A stretch of 64,000 nt of DNA, from positions 62,001 to 126,000 of the forward strand of contig JAKOGI010000563.1 in the NCBI GenBank assembly GCA_029747015.1, in the 5' to 3' direction. The stretch comes from Carnegiea gigantea. Lineage: Eukaryota > Streptophyta > Magnoliopsida > Caryophyllales > Cactaceae. The notes below the pieces were generated by a model. That model saw only the letters and a program-made list of their open reading frames with translations. It had not been told where the DNA came from and made no database searches. Positions 45,300-58,781 of this stretch are shown here, piece after piece (the first letter of the stretch is position 1; the number at the start of each line of letters is the position of its first letter). A program made the translations under genes and the position numbers.

Positions 45300-48200
45300 A
45301 TGGGAGACAAGAAGAACAACAACAAACAAGTAATCATCAATATGAATGACCCTCAATCGCCCTTACTATCTTTGTAGTTCATATCACCCAGGGAATATAA
45401 TTAGCCCTGTCAGTCTAAATGGTGACAACTATGGAAATTGGTCTCCGCTTGTGATTAATGCCCTTAGTTAAAGAACAAATTGGGCTTTGTGAATGGAGAT
45501 GTAGCAAAACCAAGCGATGATGCCCCAAAGTTCTTGCCTGGGCAAAATGCAATTCGATGGTCATAGCATGGCTATACAATATCATCGATAAAAATTTATA
45601 TGGATCCGTAGCCTATGCTGATACGGCTAGAGCTATTTGGCTAGATTTGGAAGAAAGGTACTCTCAAGGCAACTCAATCAGAATACATTAACTGAAATGG
45701 GAAATTACCATCATCAACCAAGGCACCTTGTCTATCACAGACTATTTTACCAAGCTTAAAACACTTTGGGATGAACTGTGGACATACCAGACACTACCCA
45801 GTTGCAAATGCAAATGCAAGTGTGGTGTGGCGAAAGATGTGAGCAAGATATTCGAACAAGAAAAGCTGCATCAATTTCTCATGGGTCTTGGTTCGGAACA
45901 GTTCAGTATGGTGAGATCTAACATCCTTTCAATAGAGCCCTTGCCCATTCTCAACAAAGCATATGCAATAATGCTAAGGGAAGAAAGATAGTAGAGTCTT
46001 GTTTGTGGCATGGAGTCGAAGCCAGCAGCAGATGGAGTGGCGTTCAAGGCTGTGGCCAATATCAAACCCAAATCGGGATCTCGACCCAAGTGTACCCATT
46101 GCCAAAAATTGGGGCATGATCGAAGTCAATGTTTCGAGCTCATAGCACCAAATTGGCAAAATAGGAGTGGCAACAGAATCATTCAAGCCCAGAACCACGG
46201 TGGTCAGCGAGGTTGGAACGCCGGTGGCGGAGATGGAGCACGAGATGCAGGTACAGGGGAAGGACGACATGTCACGAATGGCTAAAGAGGAGGAAGTGGA
46301 ATTGCCAATTACGCCTATGGAGGGTAAGAAGCAAGTGATGGACATCAAAATCAATTTTTGGGAGAAAATTTTGGAGGACGAAGATGTGATACTGAGTCTT
46401 TTGGAAAAGAGGAAGACAAGTTTAGTGGGTTAACACCCACTTAGGTAGACAAGCTGTATGCTTTATTTAAAGAAAGAGAAATGCAAGAAAGAATGAATGG
46501 TAAGACATTTAATGTTGCTTCTTTACAATGGGTTCTCGACTCTGGCGCCTCACATCATATGACCTCGCACTTTAATATTATTCTCAATCCTTATGAGTTG
46601 CCTGAGCCGCTTGAAATAGCCACTCCTAAAGGGAGGGTTGTTGTGGTTAAAAAGGCTAGGATAGTGAAATTTGGGACTGATTTGGTCCTTAGGAATCTGT
46701 TAAATGTTCCTTCCTTCACATGTAATCTAATTTCCATACGACAATTGACTAGAGATTTGAATTGTCTTGTAACCTATGGTACCGATTTTTGTCTGGTACA
46801 GGGGCTCACTTTGGAGAAGCCGATTGGAGTGGGTGATATGAGGAATGGATTTATTGCCTAAGGACAAAGACGAGTGGTTCAGTTTTTGCTGCTGTTCACA
46901 ATGAGGAGTCTACTTTATGGCATTAACGTTTTGGTCATCCCTCGTTTGGTAGTTTATCCTCGCTGTTTACTAATTTTGGTTTTAAGTTGAATAAGAAATT
47001 TTATGAGTGTTGTGATGTCTGCCATGGGGCAAAACAAACAAGATCTCTATTTCCTGTTAGTGATTCAAGAACAAGTAAACCATTTGCATTAATTCATTGT
47101 GATCTATGGGGCAGATATAAAACCCCGTCTTTGAGTGGGTGTTATTATTATTTTTTTACATTGTGGATGACTATAGTCGTGTTGTTTGGGTGTTTTTGTT
47201 GCGTGACAAAACTAAAACATATGAAAATTTGTGCATTTTTGCTCAATGATCAAAACACAATTTGGATTATGTGTTCAAAGGGTCCGTAGTGATAGTGGCA
47301 AAGAATTTACAAATGGACCGTTACAGAAATTTTTCCTTGATAATGGCATTATTCATGAAACCTCATGTGCAGATACCCTGCAATAGAATGAAATAGTTGA
47401 ACGCAAAAATAGACGCCTCCTAAATGTGGCACGGGCTTTACGATTTTAGGCTTATTTGCTTATTCAGTTTTGGGATGATTGCGTTCTTGCTGCCACTCAT
47501 TTGATAAATAGAATGCCTACCAAACTCCTCAAATCTAGGACACCATATGAAGTACTGTTCAGAGTACCACCTGATTATAGTCATACAAAAGTTTTTAGTT
47601 GCTTGTGTTATGCCCACAATCATTGCTCGTGACAAGTTTGATGCTAGAGCAACACGTTGTATTTTCTTAGGTTATCCAAATGGTCAAAAGGGATGGAAGA
47701 TGTATGACTTGGAAAAGAAACAATGCTTTGTGTCCTGAGATGTGAAATTTTATGAAACAATTTTTCCATATGCTGAAGAGCTAGGGAGGTCAAAATACAA
47801 TATCCCAAAATATTTTGATCAGAGGTTTGGGCTCGACAACTCAGAGCTGTGTGGTGATGAGGAAGCTATCGATGAGACAAGCCTGGCCGAGGAGGGTGTT
47901 TTGGGCCCTGCAGAAGACAGGGCCGCTTTGAGGAAGCCATATCTAGGCCTTGACAGAACAAGGGATATAGAAGAGCAGTGCACTAATGGGTCGGATGAGG
48001 AGGAACAAGGCGGCCCAAGAAATGATGTCCAGCCACGAACGCCCCAATCAAGCGACAATGGCCTGGTTCAGGGGGAGCCTTCGGACCCAGTTGGAATTAC
48101 TCAAATTCCTCCTGATAAAAGATCCATTAATACCCATGAAAGGTTAGCTTCTGCAGCTCAGCAACCACAACGAGCAAGAAGACCACCCGAAAAGCTTAAA

Positions 48201-49868
48201 GATTATATTTGTCATGCAATATCTTCTAGTAACCCACCTCTGTCACTCCCCAAGGCTTCTTCAGGTACTCCTCACTCTCTATCTCATGTTGTTGCTTACG
48301 ATCATTTTTCATCTCCTCATCGTGCCTTTTTAGCTGTGATTACATCCCATGATGAGCCAAAACATCTCTCACAAGCTATTCATGACCCACATTGGAGAAA
48401 GGCTATGCAACATGAGATTGCTGCTTTGGAAGAAAACCAAACATGGGACTATGGGCTTTTACCAAAAGGTAAAACGGCCCTTGGGTGCAAGCGGGTCTAT
48501 AAGATCAAGTATAATACAGACAGGACCATTGAACGATACAAGGCCAGATTAGTTATTTTGGGAAATACCCAAATTGAAAGTGAGGACTATAACGAAACCT
48601 TTGCTCCTGTGGCCAAGATGACTTTCGTTCGATGTTTGTTAACCATTGTAGTGTCTAAGGGATGGGGGTTACATCAGCTGGATGTGCACAATGCTTTCTT
48701 ACATGGGGACTTGTCTGAAGAGATTTATTCACCTCTAGGTTTTCGCCCTCCTAAGCGCAATCTGGTGTGTAAACTCAAAAAATCACTCTACGGTTTGCGA
48801 CAAGCACCTCGACAGTGGTTTTTCAAACTAGCATCGTCTTTGCATAAATACGGATTTGAGCAATCCCCTCTTGACCATTCTTTGTTTATTTATAACAAAG
48901 GAGGGGTGTTCATAGCACTTCTCATATATGTTGATGATTTAATCTTAACACGAAACAATCCGGCACATTGTCGTTAATTCAAAGACTACTTGCATGAATG
49001 CTTCAAACTCATGGATTTGGGCCCGCTTAAGTATTTTTTTCGGAATAGAGGTGGCAAGATCTTCAGAGGGATTATTTCTTTGTCAAAGGAAGTATGCTCT
49101 TGACATACTTACTGAGTGTGGGATGCTAAGAGCCAAGCCTACTGCATTTCCTATGGAGCAACGTCACAGGTTGTCTAGTGATTCAGGAGACCCTATTTCT
49201 GATCCGTCTCAGTATCGACCTTTGATTGGATGACTTATATATTTTACTATTACCAGACCTGATATCACCTGTTCCGTTCATGTACTTAGTTAGTTTATAC
49301 GGGACCCATGTCAAGGCCATTGGGATGTTGTCATGTGTGTCTTGCGGTACCTTAAGTCTTCCCAGGCAGGGAAGCAAACAATGACTTGCAACTGCATGTT
49401 TACTATGACTCCAACTGGGGAGGATGTCCTATGAGTAGGAGATCGGTTATTGGGTATTTGGTTAACCTTGGCAAAGCGCCTATTTCCTGGAAAACTAAGA
49501 AATAGGCAACAATATCTCGATCGTCTGCCGAAGTCGAATATAGAGCCATGGCGAATGCTATAAGTGAAGTAGTATGGACACATAATTTGTTAATATCTCT
49601 TAAGATCTCAGTTCCTACTGCTCACTTATATTGTGATAATCAAGCCGCTCTCCACATTTTCGCTAATCCAGTTTTTCATGAACGTACAAAACACATTGAA
49701 ATTGATTGCTACTTTGTTCGTGAACAGATTGTGACGGGCGTAATTGCACCTCGTTATACTCCAACAACTGAGCAGGCAGCAGATATATTCATCAAGGCAT
49801 TGGGTTAGCGTCAGCTCCAATATCTCAAGGGCAAGTTGGGCATTTCGGATCTTCACGCTCCAACTTGA
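45300..49868 (+). pseudogene. Copia-3 gag-pol polyprotein, inactivated
   Basis: Starts near ATG 45300. Gag: SITDYFTKLKTLWDELWTYQ, FLMGLGSEQFSMVRSNIL, and a knuckle CTHCQKLGHDRSQC (about 46090-46131). Protease: WVLDSGASHHMTSHF (about 46531). Integrase: degenerate, about 46980-47740. RT is the best preserved, open for 411 codons (47742-48977): [60 protein letters not shown]. RNase H (about 49500-49810) has [18 protein letters not shown] and CDNQAALHI. Frames change at least six times. Confidence 0.9.
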
Positions 49869-49875
49869 GGGGGAG

Positions 49876-50099
49876 TGTTAGGAAGGAATATCATTGTATG
49901 CTTTTGTGTATATTGTAAATATGTAATATTGTGTAAAGTAGGAAACTTGTGTTATTCTATTTTATTTTCTTTCCTTCCAACTTGGTTGTATTTTAGAAGT
50001 CATGGCTCCTAAGCTTGTATATATATTAAAGATAATAAAACAAAACCGGCACGGAGGAGGGCTGTAAGAATAAACATCCTCTCCTTACTCAGTTTTTCA
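49876..50099 (+). repeat. Copia-3 3' LTR
   Basis: 224 bp, intact TG...CA ends. Confidence 0.9.
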
Positions 50100-50104
50100 A
50101 GGAG
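50100..50104. repeat. Copia-3 target-site duplication, right copy (aggag)
   Basis: Matches 45007-45011. Confidence 0.92.
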
Positions 50105-51135
50105 GCAACATTGGGACAGTCACCATTGATGTGACATTTGAGACGCAAAAGGGGAGTTCATTCACTACAAAAATAGGCTACTTTGACACAGTTACGGAGA
50201 TCAAGAGAACGATTCGGAAAAACCAAAATGTACTCATTTCTCTCCAAAAATTGATCTTCAATGGCAAAATCCTTGAAGATGATGGAGATGTTCAGTCTTG
50301 TTACATCTGCAATATATCCTGCATTCAACTGTTCATCGCTGACAAGAATGACAGCTTGTCTAAAAAAAACTAAAATCAAGGTTTAACGCTGAAATACAAT
50401 ACCGACTGAACTTCAGCATTTGAATTAAATTAGCCTCGAAGAATATGCAATGTCAGATTAACTACTATGAAAGCTATGAAATTAGGTTCAGATATGTGTT
50501 TACATGTTAGAAGGTTTACTCTCCTCTTCGACACCTTTTTTGTCGAGGGTGTAAAACTGGTTAGTTTGATACATAATTAAACGTACACTACAGATATGTT
50601 GCTCATTTTATTTTTTCATTTATTAATATTGCAACAAAATTAATATGCAAAACACATAAATTGATCGATTTGAAAGCTTAGTCTGTAGTAAGCTGTCTTA
50701 ATTGTCTAAGAATAGGAGTAGTGCTTTCATGGCAAAGGCCTAATTCAAGGGAATTATGTGACCTAGTAACTCAGAAATCTTTGATCAAAGAGAGTCCATT
50801 GCATTTAGTTTTAGACATTAAAAGATAATGGCAAGAAAAAATTTATCTCCCGCTTAAGTGGCTGACTGTCAGTGTTATGGGATTCGGTTAAAAATGCACG
50901 GACCAAAGATGTATGATGTATGATGCATGTTGATTCCATCTTTCACTTTGAATCATGGTGTGTCCTCCTCCTGAAATCTGTATTGAAGGTGCTAAGGGAA
51001 AGCCTTCAGGTGCTGCAAGGAAATTGAGCTTCCATACGATGGGTATTTCTTCTTCCACAACGAGCAAAGGTCCTAGAGAATGACGTTTGTGACGATGATG
51101 AGACAGAGATTTTTGATGGGACTGTCACAGAGTGA

Positions 51136-51511
51136 TACAACGCCTACTGACATTCGGCAGTGCACATAGACTTTGTTGCAGGTTCCGCAATTGTTGTATA
51201 CCATATTGCCTTCTTTTGTCTTTGTCTTTTGGCTTTGAGAGCAGTAAGGAATTATAAGGCTTTTAGAAGAACACAACTGTTTCAGCCTTGTTTTTGTTTG
51301 TGCCTAGTTTTGGCTTAGATTTTTGTCAGATCACAATGCAATGCCATAGTGTTGCAGTGACAACATGATACAGCTTAATATGCCATTTTTATGCTAAAAA
51401 AATTGATGTCAATTTTCAACCTTTTGAAGTGTCAAATGCCTTGACTCATAGCTAGTCTAAGAGTCGAATGTGGGGTGTAGAATGTGTAAAGTAGCATAAA
51501 TTGAAACAATG
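51136..51511. other. UBL-D 3' flank
   Basis: Contains gtgcctagttttggcttaga (about 51300) and the caatgcaatgccatagtgtt block (about 51334), both shared with the flanks of the other UBL copies. Confidence 0.6.
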
Positions 51512-51516
51512 CACTG
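51512..51516. repeat. Copia-4 target-site duplication, left copy (cactg)
   Basis: Matches 59129-59133. Confidence 0.92.
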
Positions 51517-51875
51517 TGTTAGTGGGTTAGAGTGGCCAACGACCACTAAGCTAAAATGTAGGGATCCTTGAGGGATTTTAGGGGGCCATTTTTAGTAAGT
51601 GGTTATGGCTAAGTGCCATATAAATATCCCCCCAATCTGTTTGTCAGGTACATAACAATTGCATACAAAATTATAGTGTTTTTAACACTCTCATTACTCT
51701 CCCTCTCTATCTAAACGTGTGAGTGATTGTGTGTCACTTGGTCAGGTTTGAGACGTGGTCATTCTACCGGGACTCTAGTAGCCACCGGGATACAATTCGT
51801 GGAGTAAAAGACATCAAAGAGATCAGTTCGCTTCTGCCTATTTAGGTACGTCCTAAATCCTTAAGCCTACTAATA
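51517..51875 (+). repeat. Copia-4 5' LTR
   Basis: Contains gccatataaatatcccc (about 51618) as a likely TATA region. Very similar to 58782-59128 except for a 12-base difference near the end. Confidence 0.92.
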
Positions 51876-52990
51876 GTGGTATCAGAGCCAATTGATGTTT
51901 TTGCTCTCGATAGTTTAAGAAAAACCATGTATAATTTATTTGTTAAAACTATGCATGCAAAGTCCAGTGGTTTTTCGAATTTCAGACCCTCGCCCATTTG
52001 ACCTTTGACCGAATGATAATAAAAAAGGGGGGGGGGAAGGATGGTTTTAAACGTACCATCAACCGCCGCCATAGCCGACCCAAAGGGGTGGCGCGTGGGT
52101 TGCACGCGCCGCCGAGAGAGATCCGTTTTCTCTCTTTCCTCTTCAATTTACCCTCCACGACCCTCGATCTACCGGCTGAACCGCATAAAACCCCCGACCG
52201 CCCAGACATGGCGGCGCGTGTGTTGCACGCGCCACCGCCTGAGTGGCGCGTTACGTGCGTACCGCGTACTGACGGGACCGCGGCCGGCCGATCTATGTGA
52301 TGGTGCCGGTGGTTTGAACGTAGGGCAACCAGAGAGAGAGATCGAGGAGTTTTTTTTCAGAGGGGTTTGGCGGCGGGTTTTTCTCATTTGGCTTTTTTTT
52401 TTGGGGGTTGTGGTACCGGAAAAAGACCGGGAAGACCAGTAGGCCGGTGGACACCGGGCTTGGTGCTCGGAATCCATGGCGGCCGGGCCTTCCCAGGCCT
52501 TTTTCCGGCATGAACCAAAAATCAAGGGTCGACGGGCAGAAAAAGGGACGCGGGTTGGGTGCTCGGTTCCCATGGCAGCCGTGCCCTCGCCTGGTTCTGT
52601 CCATGGCGGCCGGCCGGAGCATCGGTAGGTGAGGAGTTTAGAGAGAGAGAGGAAGTAAGGGGAAGAGCATGCGAACAGGACGAAGAAGGAGAAGCCTCGA
52701 GAATGCCTAGGCCTGATGACTCCATCCTCCTTAAAAACTCCCCTTTATTAAAATATATATATATATATATATATAGGGGTCTCATTATTATAAACTTGTG
52801 TAGTTTAAACTCATGCTTAGCCTCGGAAAAATATAATAATGTGTTTATTTTATTTGGGCAAAAGCTGTATGGTTATCTGATTATATCGTTTTATACATGC
52901 CTGGTAAAATGTTTTAACACGTGAATGGGTTTCATGTATGTAAACTTGTAAAGATAAATTCATGTGAACTTATGGCATGAAAACTGATAC

Positions 52991-53050
<60 letters not shown>

Positions 53051-53080
53051 TCATATACATGCATATATAGATATATATAT

Positions 53081-53170
<90 letters not shown>

Positions 53171-53505
53171 CTATGTGTTCGACTAATATATGAAAGATTA
53201 GTTCTTTCTCATTTAAACATAAATAAATGTGTTTTATGTTGTGTTTGTGCAAATATACTTTGCATAAATTCTAAAACGTCTATGTGATGATAAAGTATGA
53301 AATGTGAATGTGATTAAACATTGTATCCATGAAAATGTGTTTATTATGGATTATTAATCAAAATATCTCAAATCTTGATTCATGGAATATGTGATGATTA
53401 TGAGCTTAGCGAAATTTTCGAACATATAATATGAGTTATAGTCTTGAGATATTTTTTGATTATGTACAAGATATGTCTAATGTCCATTTTTCTTAAATTG
53501 TAGAT
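51876..53505 (+). other. Copia-4 untranslated leader: GC-rich block and AT microsatellites
   Basis: Bases about 52030-52720 are GC-rich with repeated ggcgcgtg(g/t)gttgcacgcgcc-like words (52089 and 52211) and several overlapping open frames on both strands that show no known domain. They are followed by (ta)n at 52755-52775 and a long, interrupted (ta)n of about 175 bp at 52992-53168. No gag similarity before 53506. Confidence 0.6.
52992..53168. repeat. Long (TA)n microsatellite
   Basis: Two TA runs separated by about 45 bases of gata/cata-type repeats. Open frames reading IYIYIY here are artefacts of the repeat. Confidence 0.95.
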
Positions 53506-56500
53506 ATGGCTTCTAAGACCTCTATGATTGGTGAGTTGACCACCAATGAGAAGTTGGATGGGTCCAACTATGACATGTGGCGCCGGAAGATTCAGTTTCT
53601 TCTGGAAGAATGTGAGGTGTTAGAGCACCTCACAACCACAATGTCCGCACCCTTGACTAGAGACAAGGACGACAAGGATATTACTCATACTGATGAGTAT
53701 AAAGCCAGCTTGGTTGCGTACCAAGATTGGTGCAAAAAGGACCGTAAGGCACGTTATACTATGCTTTTCTGCATGCATAATGACCTTATAGGTGAGTTTG
53801 AAATTTATCCCACTGCTAAGGAAATGTGGGATAATATCCGCTTCAGGTACGGTCAAACTTCGGAAACGAGACTTCGTGCGGTGCATCTTAAGTGGATGAC
53901 ATACACGATAGACTCGAACCGAAGTATAACCGAGCACGTGCGAACTTTGCAGGCCATGCTACGCGACCTGAAAGCTGCTGGTGTGGACATTTCCAAAGGC
54001 GAACAGCGGACGAATGTGCTTCGTGCACTTCCCGCTGGGGACGAAAAATGGAAACTGTTCATCACCATGATGACTCACAACGAGAGCATCAAAACTTTCG
54101 CCGACATCACCAAACACCTTGAGCTGGAAGATGAGCGCTTGAAGGCCTGCGCTCCTCCCCCTGTAGCTTTAGTGGCTAGGGTGGATAGGCCTAAGGGTAA
54201 CAAGTTTAGACGAGGGAAGAAGAAGAATCTTCATCCCTCCAAGAAACTTGGCCCTAGAGGCGGTATTGCTAAGAAGCAATCAAAGGCCAAGGGTAAGGTG
54301 ACGGATAAAATGGCATGAGTGACGTGCTATAACTGCAGGAAGAAGGGCCATTTTGCTCGGGAGTGTCCCGAGCCTGCTCAGGTACCTTTTTATTTCCTAC
54401 CATTGAACTACTTGTATGTTCCCATGCATTCGTTGCTAAATCCTTTCCTAATTGGATTGTAGATTCGGGAGCAAGCAAGCACGTAGTTCGGGATCGAGTT
54501 GGGTTTGTAGACTTTCACCCTTGTCCGGTGGGGTTGCAAACTGTGACTCTTGGAAATGGCACTGCAGAGGATGTTCTAGGAGTTGGAACGTATCGGCTTA
54601 AGTTGCGTGGAGGGAATTCGTTGCTTCTTCATGACACTCTCTATGCACCTGGAGTCCGATGTTCCTTAGTGTCTTATGTCTCATTAATGAAATTAGGTTT
54701 CCAGTTTGTTTCTTGTATTGACGGTTTAGACATTTTTTACAGTGGCAATTTGTTTGGCCACGCATCTTTAGTAGATGATTTCCTTGTTTTGGACTTGGAT
54801 AATGAGTATTATAGCAATAATACGTCTTCTATTTTTGTGCCATCTGTTGATTCAGACCATGATTCTGTTGTTTGGCATGCTAGACTTGGCCATATTGGCC
54901 AAGAAAGAATGACTAGACTAGCTAAAGAAAGTCTATTAGGATCACTTACTAAAGTTAGGCTGCCTAAATGTGAACCTTGTTTAGCTGGCAAAGCAACCAA
55001 GAAACCTTTTGGTAAGGCTTCTAGGGCGCTTGGTACCTTAGACCTCATTCACTCCGACATTAGCGGACCTATGAATGTAAAGGCACATAATGGTGTCATT
55101 TACTTCCTCACTTTAATTGACGATTACTCAAGATACGGATATGTTTATCTGTTATCACATCGTCATGAAGCTTTAGATGTGTTCAAACGCTTCGTAGCAG
55201 AGGTGGAAACCAAGTTGGATCGAAGAGTTAAGACTCTTCGGACCGATCGTGGTCGCGAATACCTCTCTGATATGTTCAAGGGTTTCTGTGAGGAAAAGGG
55301 TATAGTTAGACATCTTGCGATTCCTTACACTCCACAATAAAATGGTGTTGCTGAGCGTAGGACTCGTACATTACTTGACATGGTCAGGTCCATGATGGCT
55401 CAAGCTAATCTCCCAATTAGCTTTTGGGGTGATGCATTGCTTTCAGCAACTTACATTTTAAACCGAGTACCCAATAAGAGCGTTTCGACTACTCCATATG
55501 AGTTATGGAACGATAGGAAACCTCTTTTGGACCATCTATGACCATGGGGGTCGGCAGGCTATGTGCATAACCCGACTCATAGATATGGCAAACTTGGTCC
55601 AAGAGCCACCAAGATGGTCTTTATTAGATACCCTGAACATTCAAAAGGTTATGTGATGTACGAAGAACATCCTGGTGGCGGCATGAAGGAAATTGATTCC
55701 CGAAATATCGACTTTCTTGAGGATGAGTTCCCAACTATTGGTAAAGTCAAACAGGACTTACAGTTGTATGAGTTACAACCAAACCTATCTCTTGGTGAAG
55801 GGGAGGATATGTATACTAACCGTATCACCGAGGATAGGGAATTTTTCCCTGATGCTGGAGATAGTAGGAGTATACCCATTATTCCTACTGAAGGGGGCTT
55901 GTCTGCTCAGGATACCCAACCCGAGAACGAGGAAGACCCTCAATCTTCCGTTAACGGAAATGAGGATAGTCCTCGTACTCACCAGCCCACACCCCAAGGG
56001 GTTAGTGGGAGTGGCACCTCTCCTATTCGAGATTCTGTGCCTCGAGGGACTTCTCCTACTCAAGGTTTGGTACCTCGAAGGAAAAGGGGAAGAGAAGAGT
56101 CGGAACCTGAACAGACAATGCAACCAGGTCCTAGCATAACCCGAAGGAGTGAACGCGGAAGAGTTCCTCGCCGATTTTTCCAAATCGAAGAGAACATCTT
56201 CTTCTGCATGCCTTTGGAAATAGAAGAGCCCACCTCTTATGTAGAGGCTGTTGACTCCCCAAATAAGAAAGAATGGATGGATGCCATGAGGGATGAGTTG
56301 GACTCAATGGCTAGGAATGAAGTTTGGGATCTAGTCAACCTTCCTCCTGGACGTAAAGCCATTGGAAACAAGTGGATTTTCAAGGTAAAACGTCGGGCGG
56401 ATGGGTCAATTGATAAGTTCAAAGCCCGTTTGGTGGCGAAAGGCTACACCCAAGTTGAGGGAGTAGACTATGAGGAAGCCTTTTCTCCTGTGGTGAGATT

Positions 56501-57769
56501 AGCCTCTATTCGCCTACTTCTAGCACTAGTTGCCCATCTGGATGTGAAGATTGCTTTCCTAAATGGGACCCTTGAGGAAGAGATATATATGGTATAACCA
56601 TTTGGTTTCGTATCAAAAGGGCAAGAAAACAAAGTTTGTCGTCTTAAAAAATCCATATATGGCTTCAAACAGTCTTCAAGAGCATGGTACTTCAGATTCC
56701 ATGAAGCCATTACTGCGTTTGGCTTAACCATGGTCTCAGAAGACCACTGCGTATATGTCAAGAAGACAAAAGTAGGAATTATGTTTCTTACTTTGTATGT
56801 CGATGACGTTCTACTAGCTGGGAGTGACTTGGAGATGATCATTGCCACCCAGCGGTGGCTGTCCTCTGTCTTTGAGATGAAGGACATGGGTGAAGCTAGG
56901 TATGTCCTAGGGGTGGAAATAATCAGAGATCGTTCTAGGAAACTTCTCGGTTTATGCCAGAAGGCATATATTGAGAAAGTCTTGGAACGGTTTCGGATGC
57001 ATTATTCCAAACCCGTTGACACTCCGATCGACAAGGGCTTGACCTTGAGTCTAGAACAATGTCCAACAACAGATGATGAAAAACAGAAAATGAGCTGTGT
57101 CCCATATGCTAGTGCAGTCGGAAGCCTAATGTATGCCATGTTATGTACGCGGCCTGACATTTGCTTCGCGGTTGGTTTGGTAAGTCGTTACCAAAGTAAC
57201 CCTGGGAACGCTCATTGGCAAGCCGTCAAGAGGATAATGCGTTATCTTCGAGGAACTACTGACTTGGTACTTTGCTACCAAGGAGGAGACCTAAAGTTGG
57301 GGGTTACACTGATGCTGACTGGGGTGGAGACTTGGATGAGTCTAAGTCCACCTCTGGATATGTCTTCACCCTGGGTGGGGGAGCCATATCTTGGTGCAGC
57401 AAGAAGCAAGATTGCACAACTCTATCGACTATGGAAGTAGAGTATGTCGCTTGTTGCCTCGCCACTCAGGAAGCGGTTTGGCTAAGGAGTTTTCTCCAGG
57501 ATCTTGATCTTACTCCACGAATTAATGATCCGGTAGAAATTTGGTGCGACAATACTGCTGCTATCCAATATGCTAAGGATCCTAAATTCCATAGGAAGGC
57601 CAAGCATATTAAAAGGCGTTATCATTTTGTAAGAGACGCCATAAAGTCGAAAGAAGTTATTGTAAAATACTTATCTACTGTTAAGATGATAGCGGATCCA
57701 TTAACTAAACCTACTCCAAGAGATGTGTTCAAAACTCATATGATGAGTCTTGGTCTCCGTAGAGTTTAG
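53506..57769 (+). pseudogene. Copia-4 gag-pol polyprotein, nearly complete but broken
   Basis: Gag is open for 270 codons from ATG 53506 (ELTTNEKLDGSNYDMWRRKI at the start). It stops at TGA 54316, directly before the zinc knuckle CYNCRKKGHFAREC. After a frameshift come protease WIVDSGASKHVVRD, pre-integrase HH...CC (WHARLGHIGQERM, CEPCLAGK) and integrase with DLIHSDISGP, LRTDRGREYL and NGVAERRTRTLLDM; one stop after YTPQ and one near 55540. [42 protein letters not shown], then a stop near 56595 and LYVDDVLLAGS. RNase [21 protein letters not shown] and [10 protein letters not shown], stop at 57769. Only about four to six lesions, fewer than in Copia-1 to -3. Confidence 0.9.
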
Positions 57770-58781
57770 TTAGTTGGAATATCCTGTTTTTTGTTTGGAC
57801 CTGTATGTAATGAGCATTTTATTATTGTAAAAGATTGATGTTTCTTTTATATAAAGTGGTCATTATATTACTCTGGTTGTTTGATTAGGCATATCTAAAT
57901 GTCACTAGGCTTTTTAATTATCTTGTCACACGGATAATCAATCCTAACGCTTAAGTTGCGGGTAGGATAAGACTTGATCATATTGGCACTAGGTGTGCAA
58001 TATTGATTATCATCGTACCTTGGATGGAACGAGTGATGTGGAGAAATAGTCGCCTTAGTAAGTCTAAGATGAGATTCTGAGTGAATCGGATATAACACAA
58101 CCTTATATTAAAGCCTGAAGCCGAATTTTGAGTATCGAGGTTACGTTTAGTACGTTAACCGAGTAACTCGAGTCAGTTCTGAGGAGGAACTGGACTTGTA
58201 ATTCGCATGGTATAAATAGTGACAGGCTCACCTCAGTGGGAGTTATACCATGACACACATTTCATACTGTGTGTGCTTAAGTCGACCTAGTGGAGTGACA
58301 ACTGATTCCCTTCCTTGTCACTGTGTGATCCCTGAAACATCGATGTTTCATATAACGATTCCCTTGGACTTAGGGCTGTGGCATGAATTCTCGATGAGAT
58401 GTTGCTACTTTAATGCGTACTCCAAGAGTTATAGATCTATGCAGCTCAGCGGAACGCATTAGGAAAGCAATCTTATTAAGATGTAATGTCATGAGTTGCT
58501 AAGGAAAACCATTGCATATTCACCATATCAGCCCGGGCGGTTATATTTCGGATTATAATCATGATATATCAGCAGGCATAAAGGGACAGCGTGTGCCTCA
58601 GGTGATGTCTTGAATGGTTTAGGGAGTTGTCTGCCTTGAAAGTGTTTTCTTAGACTGATGGTGTCTTAACAAAAGCACTACTTGCTATTTCTGGTCGCAC
58701 GTCTCATTCCTGGTATGACGCGTTTAAAAGAGAAAACAATGTTGTAGAAACATTGTTACGGTTTAAGCGGCCGAGTGGGAA
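57770..58781 (+). other. Copia-4 3' untranslated region
   Basis: About 1 kb between the RNase H stop and the polypurine tract; no coding similarity on either strand. An unusually long tail for a copia element. Confidence 0.6.

Larger units (their letters stand above)
45012..50099 (+). mobile_element. Copia-3: full-length Ty1/copia element (Ivana/Oryco-like) inside UBL-D
   Basis: LTRs 45012-45235 and 49876-50099, both 224 bp, end ...tttttca; the left one starts TA instead of TG. Perfect aggag duplication. A purine tract gagggggag precedes the right LTR and a degenerate tRNA-Met site cggcatcagagcc follows the left one. By eye about 18 differences between LTRs (roughly 8%), so it is much older than TR-GAG. 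Confidence 0.93.
44996..51135 (+). pseudogene. UBL-D: ubiquitin-like gene copy split by Copia-3
   Basis: A short coding piece (44996-45011, after a possible AG acceptor) reads DEEKG. It continues in the same frame at 50105 once Copia-3 and one copy of aggag are set aside. The right part (to 50372) is a good UBL: TIDVTFETQKGSSFTTKIGY, FDTVTEIKRTI, QKLIFNGKILEDDGDVQ, SCIQLFI, followed by a stop. A third block (50989-51135) reads VLRESLQVLQGN and, after frameshifts, YFFFHNEQ and DETEIFDGTVTE, the C-terminal UBL of the family. Earlier UBL exons were not found. The 3' flank shares the block seen after UBL-A and UBL-B. The copy was or became non-functional. Confidence 0.75.

Noticed and set aside
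52041..52785. GC-rich open frames in the Copia-4 leader as host genes
   Set aside because: Overlapping frames on both strands are expected in GC-rich sequence; no domain could be recognised. Kept only as a finding about composition.
52932..53252. Open frames on both strands with long Ile-Tyr repeats
   Set aside because: They are translations of the TA microsatellite; no start context or domain.
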